Under the pieces are notes generated by a model. That model was not told the DNA's origin. It searched no databases and saw only the letters and a list, made by a program, of their open reading frames with translations. A program made the translations under genes and the position numbers. Shown piece by piece: positions 39,620-48,828 of a stretch of DNA of 64,000 nucleotides. The DNA is from Sphingobacterium mizutaii (lineage in GTDB: Bacteria > Bacteroidota > Bacteroidia > Sphingobacteriales > Sphingobacteriaceae). The number at the start of each line of letters is the position of its first letter. The stretch's first letter is position 1. The DNA lies in NCBI RefSeq assembly GCF_900187125.1, contig NZ_LT906468.1, positions 2,976,001 through 3,040,000 on the forward strand, written 5' to 3'.

Positions 39620-40573
39620 TTATCCATTCAATCTTTCCAGCATCTTCAACCTTACCTCGGTCTGATGGTGGATCAATTTATCATAATCTGATGCCTTATC
39701 AAACAATTTAATGGTAACCACAAAAAGCTCGATCGAAAGGAAAAACAAAAAGAATAATAGATATACTGTAAAACCAATCTTGGAGCTTGTGATCACATCA
39801 TGCAGGATATTCAGTTCATCAATAAACCCTGAAGACTTCCGCAGATCCTCCTCTTTTTTAGCTTTGATAGAGGCCAAAGAACCAAGGGTCTTGAATTTCT
39901 GGCCGTTCAAGATATTGATCTGTTCGTTGATCTGTTCCAACTCTCTCTTTTTAGGGTTTTCATTCACCATTTTATTGGTCGAATTTGTACTGTTTATCCG
40001 GTTTCCTTGGTTGTCCCTGGTCACTGAAGTGTTGGTATAGGAGGTCACGATCACAGGATTTTTCTGCAAATCTTCTGAAACGACTTTTTGCCTTGCCTCC
40101 AACTGCTGTATACTGGCATCTATACTCTTCACCTGCTCATCGATTTCATTTTCAGAGTTTTTCACCGCAATTTTCACCCTATCTTCCATGATTTGGGTTT
40201 TCTTCAGTTCGATATCATCTTTAAAGATGATTTGATCCAAGATAAACGAACCTAGAATAGCCATGACAATGGCGAGAGCGATCCTAAAACTGACAGACCA
40301 TTTATTGACCTTAGTCGAAAGGATAATGATGCGTTCTATCTGGATAACCACAAATGCAGCGATTAAAGAAGCCATTACTGCCCCAAAAACGCCAACATGC
40401 AGATAACGAACCGCAAAGGAATAGGCAATGAACATCCACACCAGCACAATCAATAATACCGCAGAGGTAAACTTCTTGACGGCTTTTGAGCTCTGTTCAC
40501 TGGAATGTTGGACCAGGTAATAGTTATAACCAGTTAGGAAACATCCAAACTTTAGCCAGGGATTCTTTTTCAT
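39620..40573 (-). CDS. DUF4407 membrane protein
   Basis: A 317-residue protein of the DUF4407 family: the LTGYNYYLV start, TM helices at about 35-55, 60-78, 90-112 and 265-287, and a long charged coiled coil (about 118-250) between the third and fourth. The family is widespread in Bacteroidota and of unknown function. It is the last gene of a three-gene operon with a coiled-coil protein and an HNH protein, 1 base after the previous stop. Confidence 0.85.
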   Translation of the reverse strand: MKKNPWLKFGCFLTGYNYYLVQHSSEQSSKAVKKFTSAVLLIVLVWMFIAYSFAVRYLHVGVFGAVMASLIAAFVVIQIERIIILSTKVNKWSVSFRIALAIVMAILGSFILDQIIFKDDIELKKTQIMEDRVKIAVKNSENEIDEQVKSIDASIQQLEARQKVVSEDLQKNPVIVTSYTNTSVTRDNQGNRINSTNSTNKMVNENPKKRELEQINEQINILNGQKFKTLGSLASIKAKKEEDLRKSSGFIDELNILHDVITSSKIGFTVYLLFFLFFLSIELFVVTIKLFDKASDYDKLIHHQTEVRLKMLERLNG

Positions 40574-40574
40574 A

Positions 40575-41129
40575 TTAAAACTCTTTAGCTAATAGTGTCC
40601 TTTGGGTAATGGAAGCCAATCCTTTGGTAAAACCTCTTTTATAGGCCAATATGGCTCTTTCAAAAAGTCCAGAATCTGTTTTCAATGACTCTTCAATATC
40701 GCTCACCTTTCTCATGTGATTTTCTAAGTCTTCCTTTTTGGAAAGAAGTTCCTCCACTAGGTCAACCAATCCTGATCGCTTACGGGAATTGATATGGAAT
40801 TCCAATTCTTTCAGAAACGAATCATGGTAAGTCTTAACCTTGGAAATTATGATCTCAAGATCAAACTTTATTAGCCTTAAATTATCCTCCTTATACTTTT
40901 CGTCGGGACTGGTCAAGGCATCATTGAAACCTTTGGATTCAAAGTCTGACTGGAGATAAGCATAGATAGTATTGATTCCTGTGAATGAACTTACAGGCGA
41001 TGTCCAATCCTGATTGATGTCTTTTTCTACGAAAATATCTTCCGGTATAGGCGGCAGATGTCCGTTTAACAAAGCATCCTCAGGAGAAGTTTCGGATTGT
41101 TTTTTCTTAAAAAAATTAAATAGACCCAT
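40575..41129 (-). CDS. Coiled-coil protein in HNH-DUF4407 operon
   Basis: A 184-residue helical protein starting MGLFNFFKKKQSETSPED and with a coiled coil at about 85-150. I prefer ATG 41129, just after the stop of the HNH gene at 41134, over the upstream ATG at 41192, which lies inside that gene. No family recognised. Confidence 0.65.
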   Translation of the reverse strand: MGLFNFFKKKQSETSPEDALLNGHLPPIPEDIFVEKDINQDWTSPVSSFTGINTIYAYLQSDFESKGFNDALTSPDEKYKEDNLRLIKFDLEIIISKVKTYHDSFLKELEFHINSRKRSGLVDLVEELLSKKEDLENHMRKVSDIEESLKTDSGLFERAILAYKRGFTKGLASITQRTLLAKEF

Positions 41130-41133
41130 TAGA

Positions 41134-41412
41134 TTAAATGTATTTGGTTGGTATTTTATACTTGCGATGCCCACGTTTATGGCAGAGCGCACAGAGCGTG
41201 ATCAACAAATTGCTGGGATAGTCCCAAGGTTCCTTGAACTGGTTGAGCCGATTGATAAAATGGTATTGCCGATGATGTACTTGCAATTGATGAACATCCT
41301 GACAGATGACACACTTATTATTGTCCCTGGCCAGAATAGCTTTCCGCTTCTGTTTCCACCTGATATCAAACAAAGAGGCGCCGTAAGTACCGTGCGTATC
41401 TGGAGTATTCAT
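41134..41412 (-). CDS. Small HNH endonuclease-like protein
   Basis: A 92-residue protein with an HNH core: CVIC (34-37), QVHHRQYHF (44-52) and LITLCALCHKRGHRKY (70-85), giving the zinc knuckles and the central His pair. It resembles the short HNH proteins found beside DUF4407 genes. It is the first gene of the operon. Confidence 0.75.
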   Translation of the reverse strand: MNTPDTHGTYGASLFDIRWKQKRKAILARDNNKCVICQDVHQLQVHHRQYHFINRLNQFKEPWDYPSNLLITLCALCHKRGHRKYKIPTKYI

Positions 41413-41816
41413 CGAGAAAAAATTAATAATTGACAGTTTTACGTGTTAGTTTGAACTAAAGTAAGAAGACTTATCTGATATTCTTTCTCCATGGATTAAA
41501 AATCAAGGTTTTAGAAAGAATAAATTAATATTTGTAGACAATCCATTATTTTTTCATAAAAACTGAATTCCAATAACATTTCTTTGTAACTTAATCTATT
41601 CTTTATAGGTATTACTTAAAATTGATAAGAAATATTGTCAATCTTTACTTGCATTTCAACACTAACTTTGCGTTTCACCCCTTTTTAACGAAACCTCCCG
41701 CAGATTTTCAAGATCAGACAGGAACCGTAAATGCCAATTCAACTATTTCCTCGTGTTACAATTTGAATCTTTAGAGAAGAAAAATCACTTAATCTAATTA
41801 CCTAAATTATATAGTC
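41413..41816. other. Non-coding gap, 404 bases
   Basis: Divergent gap between the HNH operon and the hydroxylase gene. AT-rich; I see no ORF, RNA gene or strong hairpin. It must hold both promoters. Confidence 0.6.
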
Positions 41817-42635
41817 ATGGAATTATTAGAAAAAATTCTAAGTCTTGATCCGAATTATTTGATCATCGGATTACTCGTCCTATTTTTTACCTTGGAACAG
41901 ATCAGCTCTAATCCATTTGCTTTCAAAAAAAGAGGCGAACATCTCATCCAGAACATCCTATTCCAGATCTTATTGACCCTGATGAACATCTTTTTCGTGG
42001 TCATCCAGGTCTACTGTATAGAATGGCTGAATAACCATAAAGTAGGTCTCCTATATCTTGTAGAGCTACCTTTCTGGACAAAACTGATTATCTCTGTCAT
42101 GCTTTATGATTTCTCTACTTACTGGATTCATCGAGCGGCACACAAAGTACCCTTACTCTGGCGACTTCATCGGGTTCATCATAGCGATACCAGTATGGAC
42201 TCCTCCAGTAGCTTCCGCTTTCATCCACTCGAAATGATCCTGGTTTACGAAACAGGAAACATCTTATCGGCGGCTGTTTTCGGCACTGACGTTCTTTCCC
42301 TAGGTCTTTATTATTTTATCCTTTACATCTTCCTGTTCCTGGAACATTCCAATCTTCACTTCCCGAACTGGCTCAATAGATCATTCGGATTAGTCTTTGT
42401 GATGCCTGACCATCATCGCGTACACCATGACCAAAACCAATTCTGTACCGACAGCAATTTTGCTGATATATTTATTCTCTGGGACCGCATATTCGGCACT
42501 TTCAAAACCCTTCCGGTCCATAAAATGAAATATGGGCTTATTGAATTTGATAGCGAAGAGAAACAAAGTTTCCTATATCTGATGAAGAGTCCTTTTATCA
42601 ATATTAAGAGAATCAAGGGCGAGCGGGATGGTTGA
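41817..42635 (+). CDS. Sterol desaturase/fatty acid hydroxylase family protein
   Basis: A 272-residue membrane enzyme with the eight-His di-iron signature in clusters: HRAAHK (about 103-108), HRVHH (118-122), then EHSNLHF (about 180-186) and DHHRVHHDQN (200-209). TM helices at about 10-28, 42-68, 80-100 and 150-175. It would hydroxylate a lipid using oxygen; the substrate is unknown (sphingolipid or fatty acid, given the phylum). Monocistronic with a terminator downstream. Confidence 0.88.
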   Translation: MELLEKILSLDPNYLIIGLLVLFFTLEQISSNPFAFKKRGEHLIQNILFQILLTLMNIFFVVIQVYCIEWLNNHKVGLLYLVELPFWTKLIISVMLYDFSTYWIHRAAHKVPLLWRLHRVHHSDTSMDSSSSFRFHPLEMILVYETGNILSAAVFGTDVLSLGLYYFILYIFLFLEHSNLHFPNWLNRSFGLVFVMPDHHRVHHDQNQFCTDSNFADIFILWDRIFGTFKTLPVHKMKYGLIEFDSEEKQSFLYLMKSPFINIKRIKGERDG

Positions 42636-42673
42636 AGCCCAAGGTTAAACATCCAGAAAAAAATTAGCTAATG

Positions 42674-42710
42674 AAAACCCTCTTTTTTACATCCCAAAAA
42701 AGGGGGTTTT
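42674..42710 (+). terminator. Terminator after hydroxylase gene
   Basis: A 15-bp stem (AAAACCCTCTTTTTT with AAAAAAGGGGGTTTT, one wobble) with a 7-base loop, ending in TTTTATT. Confidence 0.8.
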
Positions 42711-42776
42711 ATTCGAGGCATATTCGAGAATCATTCGAGCCATATTCGGAAAACCTACGAGCTCTTTTCGAACATG
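42711..42776 (+). repeat. ATTCGAG tandem short repeat
   Basis: Five ATTCGA/ATTCGG-type units (ATTCGAGGCAT, ATTCGAGAATC, ATTCGAGCCAT, ATTCGGAAAAC) followed by TTTTCGAACATG. Each is about 11 bases. Immediately after the terminator and in non-coding DNA. Confidence 0.6.
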
Positions 42777-42992
42777 CTTTCCTATAAATTTTACTTGCTT
42801 ATGGATGGTTCCGAATGTGACCAAATTAAGACCAGCATTAACTTAAAATAATTGAGCATTTTAAATAAGTCTTTTACAAAACCTAATAATCGACCAAGTG
42901 CAGTCAAATTGGCTTCTTTTATTATCTGTAACTAGAGTAACTAACTTTTACTTTTTTTTTCAGCATTTTTGATTGTACAACAATTAAGGTAA

Positions 42993-44231
42993 ATGGGAAA
43001 TATTAAGTTAGGCTTAAAGGAAAATTGGCAACAATTCAGCTTATTGATCCTGGTGAACATGATGGTTGGAGGAATGGTTGGTTTAGAACGAACTGTTGTT
43101 CCATTGGTTGGTACGGAGGTTTTTAAGATTCAATCAGATGTTGTTGTATTTTCTTTTATCATAGCTTTTGGAGTTGTCAAAGCATTTACCAATTTAATTT
43201 CTGGAGTATTAGCAGATAAATACACGCGTAAGAAGGTCCTGATCATGGGTTGGTTGATCGGCTTACCAGTTCCATTCTTGCTCGCCTTTGGACCATCTTG
43301 GAACTGGATCTTGTTTGCCAATATTTTACTGGGGATGAGCCAGGGATTAGCATGGTCTATGACCGTCAATATGAAAATCGACCTTGTGGGCAAGAAAAGT
43401 CGGGGATTGGCAATGGGCTTAAATGAAGCAGCGGGATATGGAGCTGTGGGATTGACAGCCCTGTTGACTGGATATCTGGCTTCAGAATATGGCCTTAGGC
43501 CCCAGCCTTTCTATATCGGAATTGCTTATACCGTTATCGGACTATTGCTTTCCCTATTCGTTATTCGCGACACAAGGAAGTTTGCCCAATTGGAAGCCCA
43601 AGCTATACCCCTTCGTTTCTCCAGCGAAAAGGCTCCCAAACCAACACTTGCATGGGTATTCAAGGAAACATCTTTTCGGAACAAAAATCTGTTTTCAGTT
43701 TCACAAGCGGGTTTGATCAATAATCTGAATGATGGGATGTCCTGGGGAGTGTTCCCTTTACTTTTCATATCCATGGGGGTTGGATTGGATGGTGTAGGTT
43801 GGATCAAAGCTATTTACCCCGTGGTATGGGGGCTTGGGCAGGTCATCACCGGTCCCTTAGCCGATAAATGGGGTCGCAAACCATTAATTGTTTGGGGAAT
43901 GTTTGTCCAAGTGCTTGGCCATGTCGTCATCGGTATGGAAGCCTTTGAACCCTTGACTTCAGGAATCATAGGATCTATATTTTTAGGACTCGGTACCGCC
44001 ATGGTCTACCCTGCACTCCTTGCCGCTGTCAGTGATGCTGCCCATCCTACTTGGCGAGCCTCTTCGCTAGGCGTGTACCGCTTTTGGCGAGATATGGGCT
44101 ATGCCATAGGGGCTCTGATGGCCGGTATAGTAGGTAATTTTTTTGGTTTGATGTGGGCAGTCCATATCGCAGGATTCGTCACCCTGCTTTCTGGAATTTG
44201 GGTTTGGCTAAAAATGAAAGAAACAAAATAA
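42993..44231 (+). CDS. MFS transporter
   Basis: A 412-residue protein with 12 TM helices and the two MFS signature loops: GVLADKYTRKKVLIMG (about 73-88) and GPLADKWGRKPLIVWGM (about 287-303). It resembles drug- or metabolite-exporting permeases; the substrate is not determinable. A 355-base non-coding gap precedes it. The next gene is 63 bases downstream (12 if the longer start is used). Confidence 0.88.
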   Translation: MGNIKLGLKENWQQFSLLILVNMMVGGMVGLERTVVPLVGTEVFKIQSDVVVFSFIIAFGVVKAFTNLISGVLADKYTRKKVLIMGWLIGLPVPFLLAFGPSWNWILFANILLGMSQGLAWSMTVNMKIDLVGKKSRGLAMGLNEAAGYGAVGLTALLTGYLASEYGLRPQPFYIGIAYTVIGLLLSLFVIRDTRKFAQLEAQAIPLRFSSEKAPKPTLAWVFKETSFRNKNLFSVSQAGLINNLNDGMSWGVFPLLFISMGVGLDGVGWIKAIYPVVWGLGQVITGPLADKWGRKPLIVWGMFVQVLGHVVIGMEAFEPLTSGIIGSIFLGLGTAMVYPALLAAVSDAAHPTWRASSLGVYRFWRDMGYAIGALMAGIVGNFFGLMWAVHIAGFVTLLSGIWVWLKMKETK

Positions 44232-44294
44232 ATACAATTAAAAATGCCATTTTTATACTTTAAATTGATTCAAGCAATAAAGCAAACAGCAAAA

Positions 44295-44795
44295 ATGAGT
44301 AAGACAAGTTCGTATTCCTTTAAAGCTCCTCTTGATATCATCGGTATCAACCCATTTGTATTTGTCCCAGAAACAATCCTTCATGACCTTTTCAGAATCC
44401 TCAATAGAGAAAAAGGAAATATTGCCTTAAAGGTCTCTGTCAACCGATCAAAATATCATCCACAAACTTTATTGCGCTATAAGGGAGATTGGAGACTATA
44501 CATCAATACCAGTATGCTGAAAGACTCGCCCAAAAGATTAGGAGAAGAATTGATGATCAAGATAAAGCTAGATTTTTCAGAACGCAAGGTCAATATGCAC
44601 CCTAAGCTTCAATCGGCGTTAGATGAAAATAGAGAAGCTAAGGCAGTCTTTGATTCCATAAGCCCTACCTTAAGGAAAGAAATAGTACGCTATATTGCTA
44701 ACCTAAAAACTGAAAACAGCATTGTCCGGAATACGGACAGAGCTATCGCCTTCTTGTTAGGACAAGGAAGTTTTATCGGAAGAAATAAGATATAA
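44295..44795 (+). CDS. DUF1905/YdeI-like protein
   Basis: A 166-residue protein. The N-terminal half is a DUF1905 beta-barrel (SFKAPLDIIGINPFVFVPETIL, VSVNRSKYHPQTLLRYKGDWRLYINTSMLK); the C-terminal helices (HPKLQSALDENREAKAVFDSISPTLRKEIVRYI, about 118-150) match the YdeI/OmdA group linked to peptide and bacteriocin resistance. I start at ATG 44295; a longer frame from 44244 adds 17 residues. Confidence 0.8.
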   Translation: MSKTSSYSFKAPLDIIGINPFVFVPETILHDLFRILNREKGNIALKVSVNRSKYHPQTLLRYKGDWRLYINTSMLKDSPKRLGEELMIKIKLDFSERKVNMHPKLQSALDENREAKAVFDSISPTLRKEIVRYIANLKTENSIVRNTDRAIAFLLGQGSFIGRNKI

Positions 44796-44812
44796 TCCTA
44801 TTCAAGGAAGAC

Positions 44813-45031
44813 TTATCTATTAGAAACTTTCTCCTTGAACTTCCTCAACTCCTCATCGATTAACTCTGGCCAAGTTTGTAGCCCCTCTCTGATCAGCTGT
44901 TCGCCAAATGTAGCATCCTCCTCTTTTGTTGCTGCTATGGCTTGCTCTTGCAATTGCTGCAGATTTTCCTTTGTAGGTGGTTCCACATTGGTATGAACGT
45001 CAGCCTTGATCTTTTTATCTTGATTTTCCAT
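44813..45031 (-). CDS. Small acidic helical protein
   Basis: A 72-residue protein (MENQDKKIKADVHTNVEPPTKENLQQLQEQAIAATKEEDATFGEQLIREGLQTWPELIDEELRKFKEKVSNR), convergent to the previous gene. Composition is credible for a small cytosolic protein; no family recognised. The only start further upstream is TTG. Confidence 0.5.
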   Translation of the reverse strand: MENQDKKIKADVHTNVEPPTKENLQQLQEQAIAATKEEDATFGEQLIREGLQTWPELIDEELRKFKEKVSNR

Positions 45032-45158
45032 AGGCAATTGGCTTCAAGAATTAAGCCATAAAGGAATTAACTAATATATATACTAAAATATCTGAATTGT
45101 AGAATTTCAATTACAGGGAGTTAATCACCAAATTTCTACCTTCATAAAATTTTATTTT

Positions 45159-46991
45159 ATGGACTACAGGAAAGATATTCAAGGGTTGAGGGCGATTGCT
45201 TTTCTATTGGTATTTATATTTCATTTAAACTCAAGTTGGCTTCCAGCGGGATTCCTCGGGGTTGATATATTCTTTGTAATTAGTGGTTATTTGATCACTT
45301 CCATTATCCTTCATAAGAAAGGGAATAACAAATTCAACATCCTGGAATTTTATGAAGGTCGATTAAAGAGGATCGCCCCAGCTTATTATTTCCTCCTCAT
45401 GATCATCTCCATTGTCGGGTTCTTTATTTATCTACCCATGGACCTTGGACTTTTAAGGCGTTCTTTGATCACTGCAGGTCTATTTGTTTCCAATTTCTTT
45501 TTTGCTACTGGGGACTCCTATTTTGGAGCAAAACAGGCAGAGAATCCACTGTTGCATACTTGGTCCCTTGGAATAGAAATGCAATTTTATTTTCTTCTTC
45601 CTTTTATTCTAATTTTATTTAAGAAGAAATATCTGCCTTACATCCTTGCCGGAATCATTAGCATCATTTTAGGATACTACCAATATCGATTTATGGTCTT
45701 CGGTCAAGAAAGCGGCACTTATTATAGCCTTTTGGCTAGGATTCCAGAATTTTTGATTGGTGCTTTCATGAGTGTTACCTTAACAAATGGTCAAATTAAG
45801 AACAAAAAATACAGCCTTCCTTTTGCCCTATCTGGTGTTTTATTATTGATCTATGGCTTAATGAGTTTAGATGCAAATTCTGCATTTCCAGGAATCAATT
45901 CATTCCTCCCATGCTTAGGAATTGGCTTGATCCTAATTTCAAATGACAATTTTATCACCCGACTTTTAGCATCAAAACCCCTTGTCTACATCGGTACTCT
46001 ATCTTACTCACTATATCTTTGGCATTGGCCTTTGATGGCATTCCAACGTTATAGAGAAGGGGTTTTTGAAGGACATCAATTTGATTGGAAAGAGATTTTT
46101 ATCATCAGCATTTTAACCTTTGCATTGAGCTGGCTTTCCTATACCTTTATTGAAAATTCAATCCGAAAAGGAAGCACCAAAAAATTCCTGATTAAAATTG
46201 CCTGTATTGTGGTTCCTTTTGGAATTGCCACCTATAGTTTGCATTGGCTTTCCAAAAAATTCGAAATACCTTATGAATTTACACAGCCTTCCTTCGCAAC
46301 TGGATCTCATAATGTGAGCCATGTAGATACTCTAGGTGATCGAAAAGACAAGAATCCAAATGTGTTTTTATTAGGCAACAGCCATGCTAATTCTATCAAA
46401 CCTTTATTCAATGTCCTTGGCGAAAAGTTTCAATTTTCTATTAAGACCTTAACCTCCGATAGCTTCCCGGCATTGGAAGGGATCGAAAAAAGGGAAATTC
46501 CAGAACGAGAAATGTTGTTTTATAATATTTCTAGGGACCTTGTTCCACAAACAAAGCAACACATTGAATCCAGCGAGGTCATCATTATTTCTGCAGATTC
46601 ATTTAATGAATATCCTAGTGTTACTAAAGCTGTGGATTCCCTTGCTAAGACCTTGAAACCTAACCAAAAGTTAGTTTTAATCAACTCCTATCCTATTCTA
46701 GATCGAAATCCAGTAAGGATCAACCATGGCTTCGTGAAAAATAGCGACTATAAATTTAAAGTTACTCCGAATAACCATAGCTTACATACCATAGATTCAA
46801 TCGCACTTGTAAACAAAAACGTACTAATTTGGGATATTTCAAAAGCATCCATTTATAAAGATGCTCCTTATTATAAAGACACCTTAATCTATTATGATGA
46901 TAGGCATATCAACCGCCGTGGTGCAATATTATTAGGAAAAGAAATCGAAGAAAATTTCAAAAAGAAAATTTTACCGGCCATCCAAAACTAG
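45159..46991 (+). CDS. Acyltransferase 3 with SGNH domain (OafA-like)
   Basis: A 610-residue membrane enzyme. Residues 1-345 are the acyltransferase-3 part with the IQGLRAIAFLLVFIFHL start (H22), FFVISGYLI and ten TM helices; residues 370-610 are the periplasmic SGNH domain with FLLGNSHAN (about 402-411, catalytic Ser) and DDRHINRRGA (about 585-594, Asp and His). It acetylates cell-surface sugars such as O-antigen or peptidoglycan; the target is unknown. Confidence 0.9.
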   Translation: MDYRKDIQGLRAIAFLLVFIFHLNSSWLPAGFLGVDIFFVISGYLITSIILHKKGNNKFNILEFYEGRLKRIAPAYYFLLMIISIVGFFIYLPMDLGLLRRSLITAGLFVSNFFFATGDSYFGAKQAENPLLHTWSLGIEMQFYFLLPFILILFKKKYLPYILAGIISIILGYYQYRFMVFGQESGTYYSLLARIPEFLIGAFMSVTLTNGQIKNKKYSLPFALSGVLLLIYGLMSLDANSAFPGINSFLPCLGIGLILISNDNFITRLLASKPLVYIGTLSYSLYLWHWPLMAFQRYREGVFEGHQFDWKEIFIISILTFALSWLSYTFIENSIRKGSTKKFLIKIACIVVPFGIATYSLHWLSKKFEIPYEFTQPSFATGSHNVSHVDTLGDRKDKNPNVFLLGNSHANSIKPLFNVLGEKFQFSIKTLTSDSFPALEGIEKREIPEREMLFYNISRDLVPQTKQHIESSEVIIISADSFNEYPSVTKAVDSLAKTLKPNQKLVLINSYPILDRNPVRINHGFVKNSDYKFKVTPNNHSLHTIDSIALVNKNVLIWDISKASIYKDAPYYKDTLIYYDDRHINRRGAILLGKEIEENFKKKILPAIQN

Positions 46992-47034
46992 TTGACTGAT
47001 ATTTCATTAATTTAGGAGTATAACCTGAAAATTT

Positions 47035-47433
47035 ATGAAGATCATCGATAAGCTTGCTTGGATTGAAATTAAGGACGGAAAAATTCTGTCTACCAAATCA
47101 TTCGGAAAGGAAAAGTATTACATTCCTGGAGGCAAAAGGGAGGCTGGTGAATCGGATATTGAAGCTCTGACACGTGAAATTTCGGAAGAATTACAAGTCC
47201 AATTAATTCCAAGCAGCATCTATTATATGGGAACCTTCGAGGCACAGGCCGATAGCCATCCTGAAGGAACCCTTGTCAAGATGACCTGCTATACAGCTGA
47301 ATATACTGGAGAGCTGAAAGCGAGTTCTGAAATAGAATGGGTTGAATGGCTAAACTATGCTGATCTGGAGCGTGTTTCTGCCGTCGACAAAATCATCTTT
47401 AAACAACTAAAAGAGCAAGGAGATTTGCACTAA
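47035..47433 (+). CDS. NUDIX hydrolase
   Basis: A 132-residue protein with an intact Nudix box GGKREAGESDIEALTREISEELQV (about 32-55, G-x5-E-x7-REUxEExGU with the final residues slightly changed). It hydrolyses nucleoside diphosphate-linked substrates; specificity unclear. Alone in a short operon, 44 bases after the acyltransferase. Confidence 0.85.
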   Translation: MKIIDKLAWIEIKDGKILSTKSFGKEKYYIPGGKREAGESDIEALTREISEELQVQLIPSSIYYMGTFEAQADSHPEGTLVKMTCYTAEYTGELKASSEIEWVEWLNYADLERVSAVDKIIFKQLKEQGDLH

Positions 47434-47464
47434 ATTATTTCCAAAAAAAATAAATCCAGTTTTT

Positions 47465-47495
47465 TGTAACCTTTTCTGCTTTGCCTTCCACTAAT
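47465..47495 (+). promoter_or_regulatory. ECF-type promoter (TGTAAC ... TCCACTAAT)
   Basis: TTTTTTGTAACCTTTTCTG is the -35 pattern of autoregulated ECF promoters in Bacteroidota, with the -10 region (CTTCCACTAATG) at the usual distance of about 16 bases. It precedes the operon that encodes the sigma factor. Confidence 0.6.
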
Positions 47496-47512
47496 GTATA
47501 AAATCAAATAAT

Positions 47513-47851
47513 ATGGAAGCATTAGAAGTATTAATTCCAATTTCATTTTTTGCTTGTATTGTACTCTGTACATATTTTATCAGCAAATATAGATCTGAAA
47601 CGATTACCAAATTAGGCGGACCGATTCCGAGAACACCGGGCAAACCAAATTCTTGGAAGAAAATTGGGATTGTGGTGATCGGCTTTGCCACCGGCGCACT
47701 ATTATCAGGTATATTGTTTGCCACGGGCATATTGAAAGATTCAGATTGGGATGGTTTTATCATTATTGGGCTTATTTCCTTAACGGTAGGGATTTCATTA
47801 ATTATTGCAGATAAACAAGACAAAAAAGAAGAGAACAGCATTGATGGATAG
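47513..47851 (+). CDS. Small membrane protein of sigma operon
   Basis: A 112-residue protein with an N-terminal TM helix (about 6-22) and two further TM segments (about 50-70 and 80-100). It overlaps the start of the sigma-factor gene by 8 bases, so the three genes are translated together. Function unknown; probably part of the stress response of this sigma factor. Confidence 0.7.
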   Translation: MEALEVLIPISFFACIVLCTYFISKYRSETITKLGGPIPRTPGKPNSWKKIGIVVIGFATGALLSGILFATGILKDSDWDGFIIIGLISLTVGISLIIADKQDKKEENSIDG

Positions 47852-48398
47852 TCTTTACATAGACAAAATTCTTTCTGGAGATCGCCATGCCTTTAGCTAC
47901 TTTATCAGTACCTATAAAGACATGGCCTTTTCCATTGCTATCTCTATTGTAAAAAACGAACTTCTTGCCGAGGAAGTCGCCCAAGAGTCCTTCGTCCAGA
48001 CCTATCTTTCATTGAGGAACTTTAAGGGCAATTCAAAATTCAGCACTTGGTTTTATAAGATCGTGGTGCATTGCTCTTACAAGATGATCCAGAAGAAATC
48101 CATTCAATTTGTGGAATTAGACCTCGGTCAGCACGATCTTCAGTTTGATGATCATGCCTTGAAAAACTTGATGATCGAGGAACAAAAACAAATGATAAAC
48201 GAAGTTTTGAGAAGGTTACCCAGCAATGAAGCTCTCGCCTTGAGGTTGTTTTATCTCGAGGAATTATCAGCCGTGGAACTATGTGAAATTACGGGTTGGA
48301 CCATGGCAAACTGTAAAGTCATCCTACACCGAGCTCGGAAAAGAATGGCAATAGAACTAAACAAAGATTTAAGTACAATGCAATATGGAGGAGAATAA
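47844..48398 (+). CDS. ECF sigma factor
   Basis: A 184-residue sigma-70 family protein. Region 2 (DKILSGDRHAFSYFISTYKDMAFSIAISIVKNELLAEEVAQESFVQTYLSLRNFKGNSKFSTWFYKI, about 7-75) and region 4 with HTH (LRRLPSNEALALRLFYLEELSAVELCEITGWTMANCKVILHRARKRM, about 127-173) are complete. I use ATG 47844, because an earlier frame from 47805 runs inside the preceding gene. It likely controls its own operon. Confidence 0.92.
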   Translation: MDSLYIDKILSGDRHAFSYFISTYKDMAFSIAISIVKNELLAEEVAQESFVQTYLSLRNFKGNSKFSTWFYKIVVHCSYKMIQKKSIQFVELDLGQHDLQFDDHALKNLMIEEQKQMINEVLRRLPSNEALALRLFYLEELSAVELCEITGWTMANCKVILHRARKRMAIELNKDLSTMQYGGE

Positions 48399-48732
48399 GG
48401 ACAATTTCAAGGATTTCATGAAAATGGCAAAATTGGAGATGCCTTTTGATGATTTTGACGACAAGGTAATGGCGAAAATTGAGAAGATTGAAGCAGAGCA
48501 AGAATCTATCAGCAAGTCTAGGAAATATGCATTGATATTTTTTGCTGCTGGTACGCTTTTTGGAATCTGCTTAAATTATCTAGTAACAGAATTGATTTTT
48601 CCCAAAATAGCAGATCATCAGCTCAGGAATTATTTGGGACTATTTTCCCAAATGGCCTATGTGGTCTTGATTGTATTGTTCAGTGATAAGATCCTGAAGC
48701 TAAAAAGACTCCTAAAAAACCCTGAACTATAA
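48385..48732 (+). CDS. Membrane-anchored anti-sigma-like protein
   Basis: A 115-residue protein with a cytoplasmic helical N-terminus (about 1-45) and two TM helices (about 48-66 and 88-105). It overlaps the sigma gene by 14 bases, the usual place of an anti-sigma factor. No zinc anti-sigma (HxxxCxxC) motif is present, so it would be a non-classical type. Confidence 0.7.
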   Translation: MEENKDNFKDFMKMAKLEMPFDDFDDKVMAKIEKIEAEQESISKSRKYALIFFAAGTLFGICLNYLVTELIFPKIADHQLRNYLGLFSQMAYVVLIVLFSDKILKLKRLLKNPEL

Positions 48733-48828
48733 ATTTGCGGTTACTATTGTCTTAAGTTTTTATAAATCCGTCAAAAGTAAAAGTGTTTTACATTAATAAT
48801 TTTTACTTTTATTAAAATTTATTGTTTT

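Noticed and set aside
42711..42776. CRISPR array
   Set aside because: The repeats are about 11 bases, imperfect and without spacers of constant length, and there are no cas genes.
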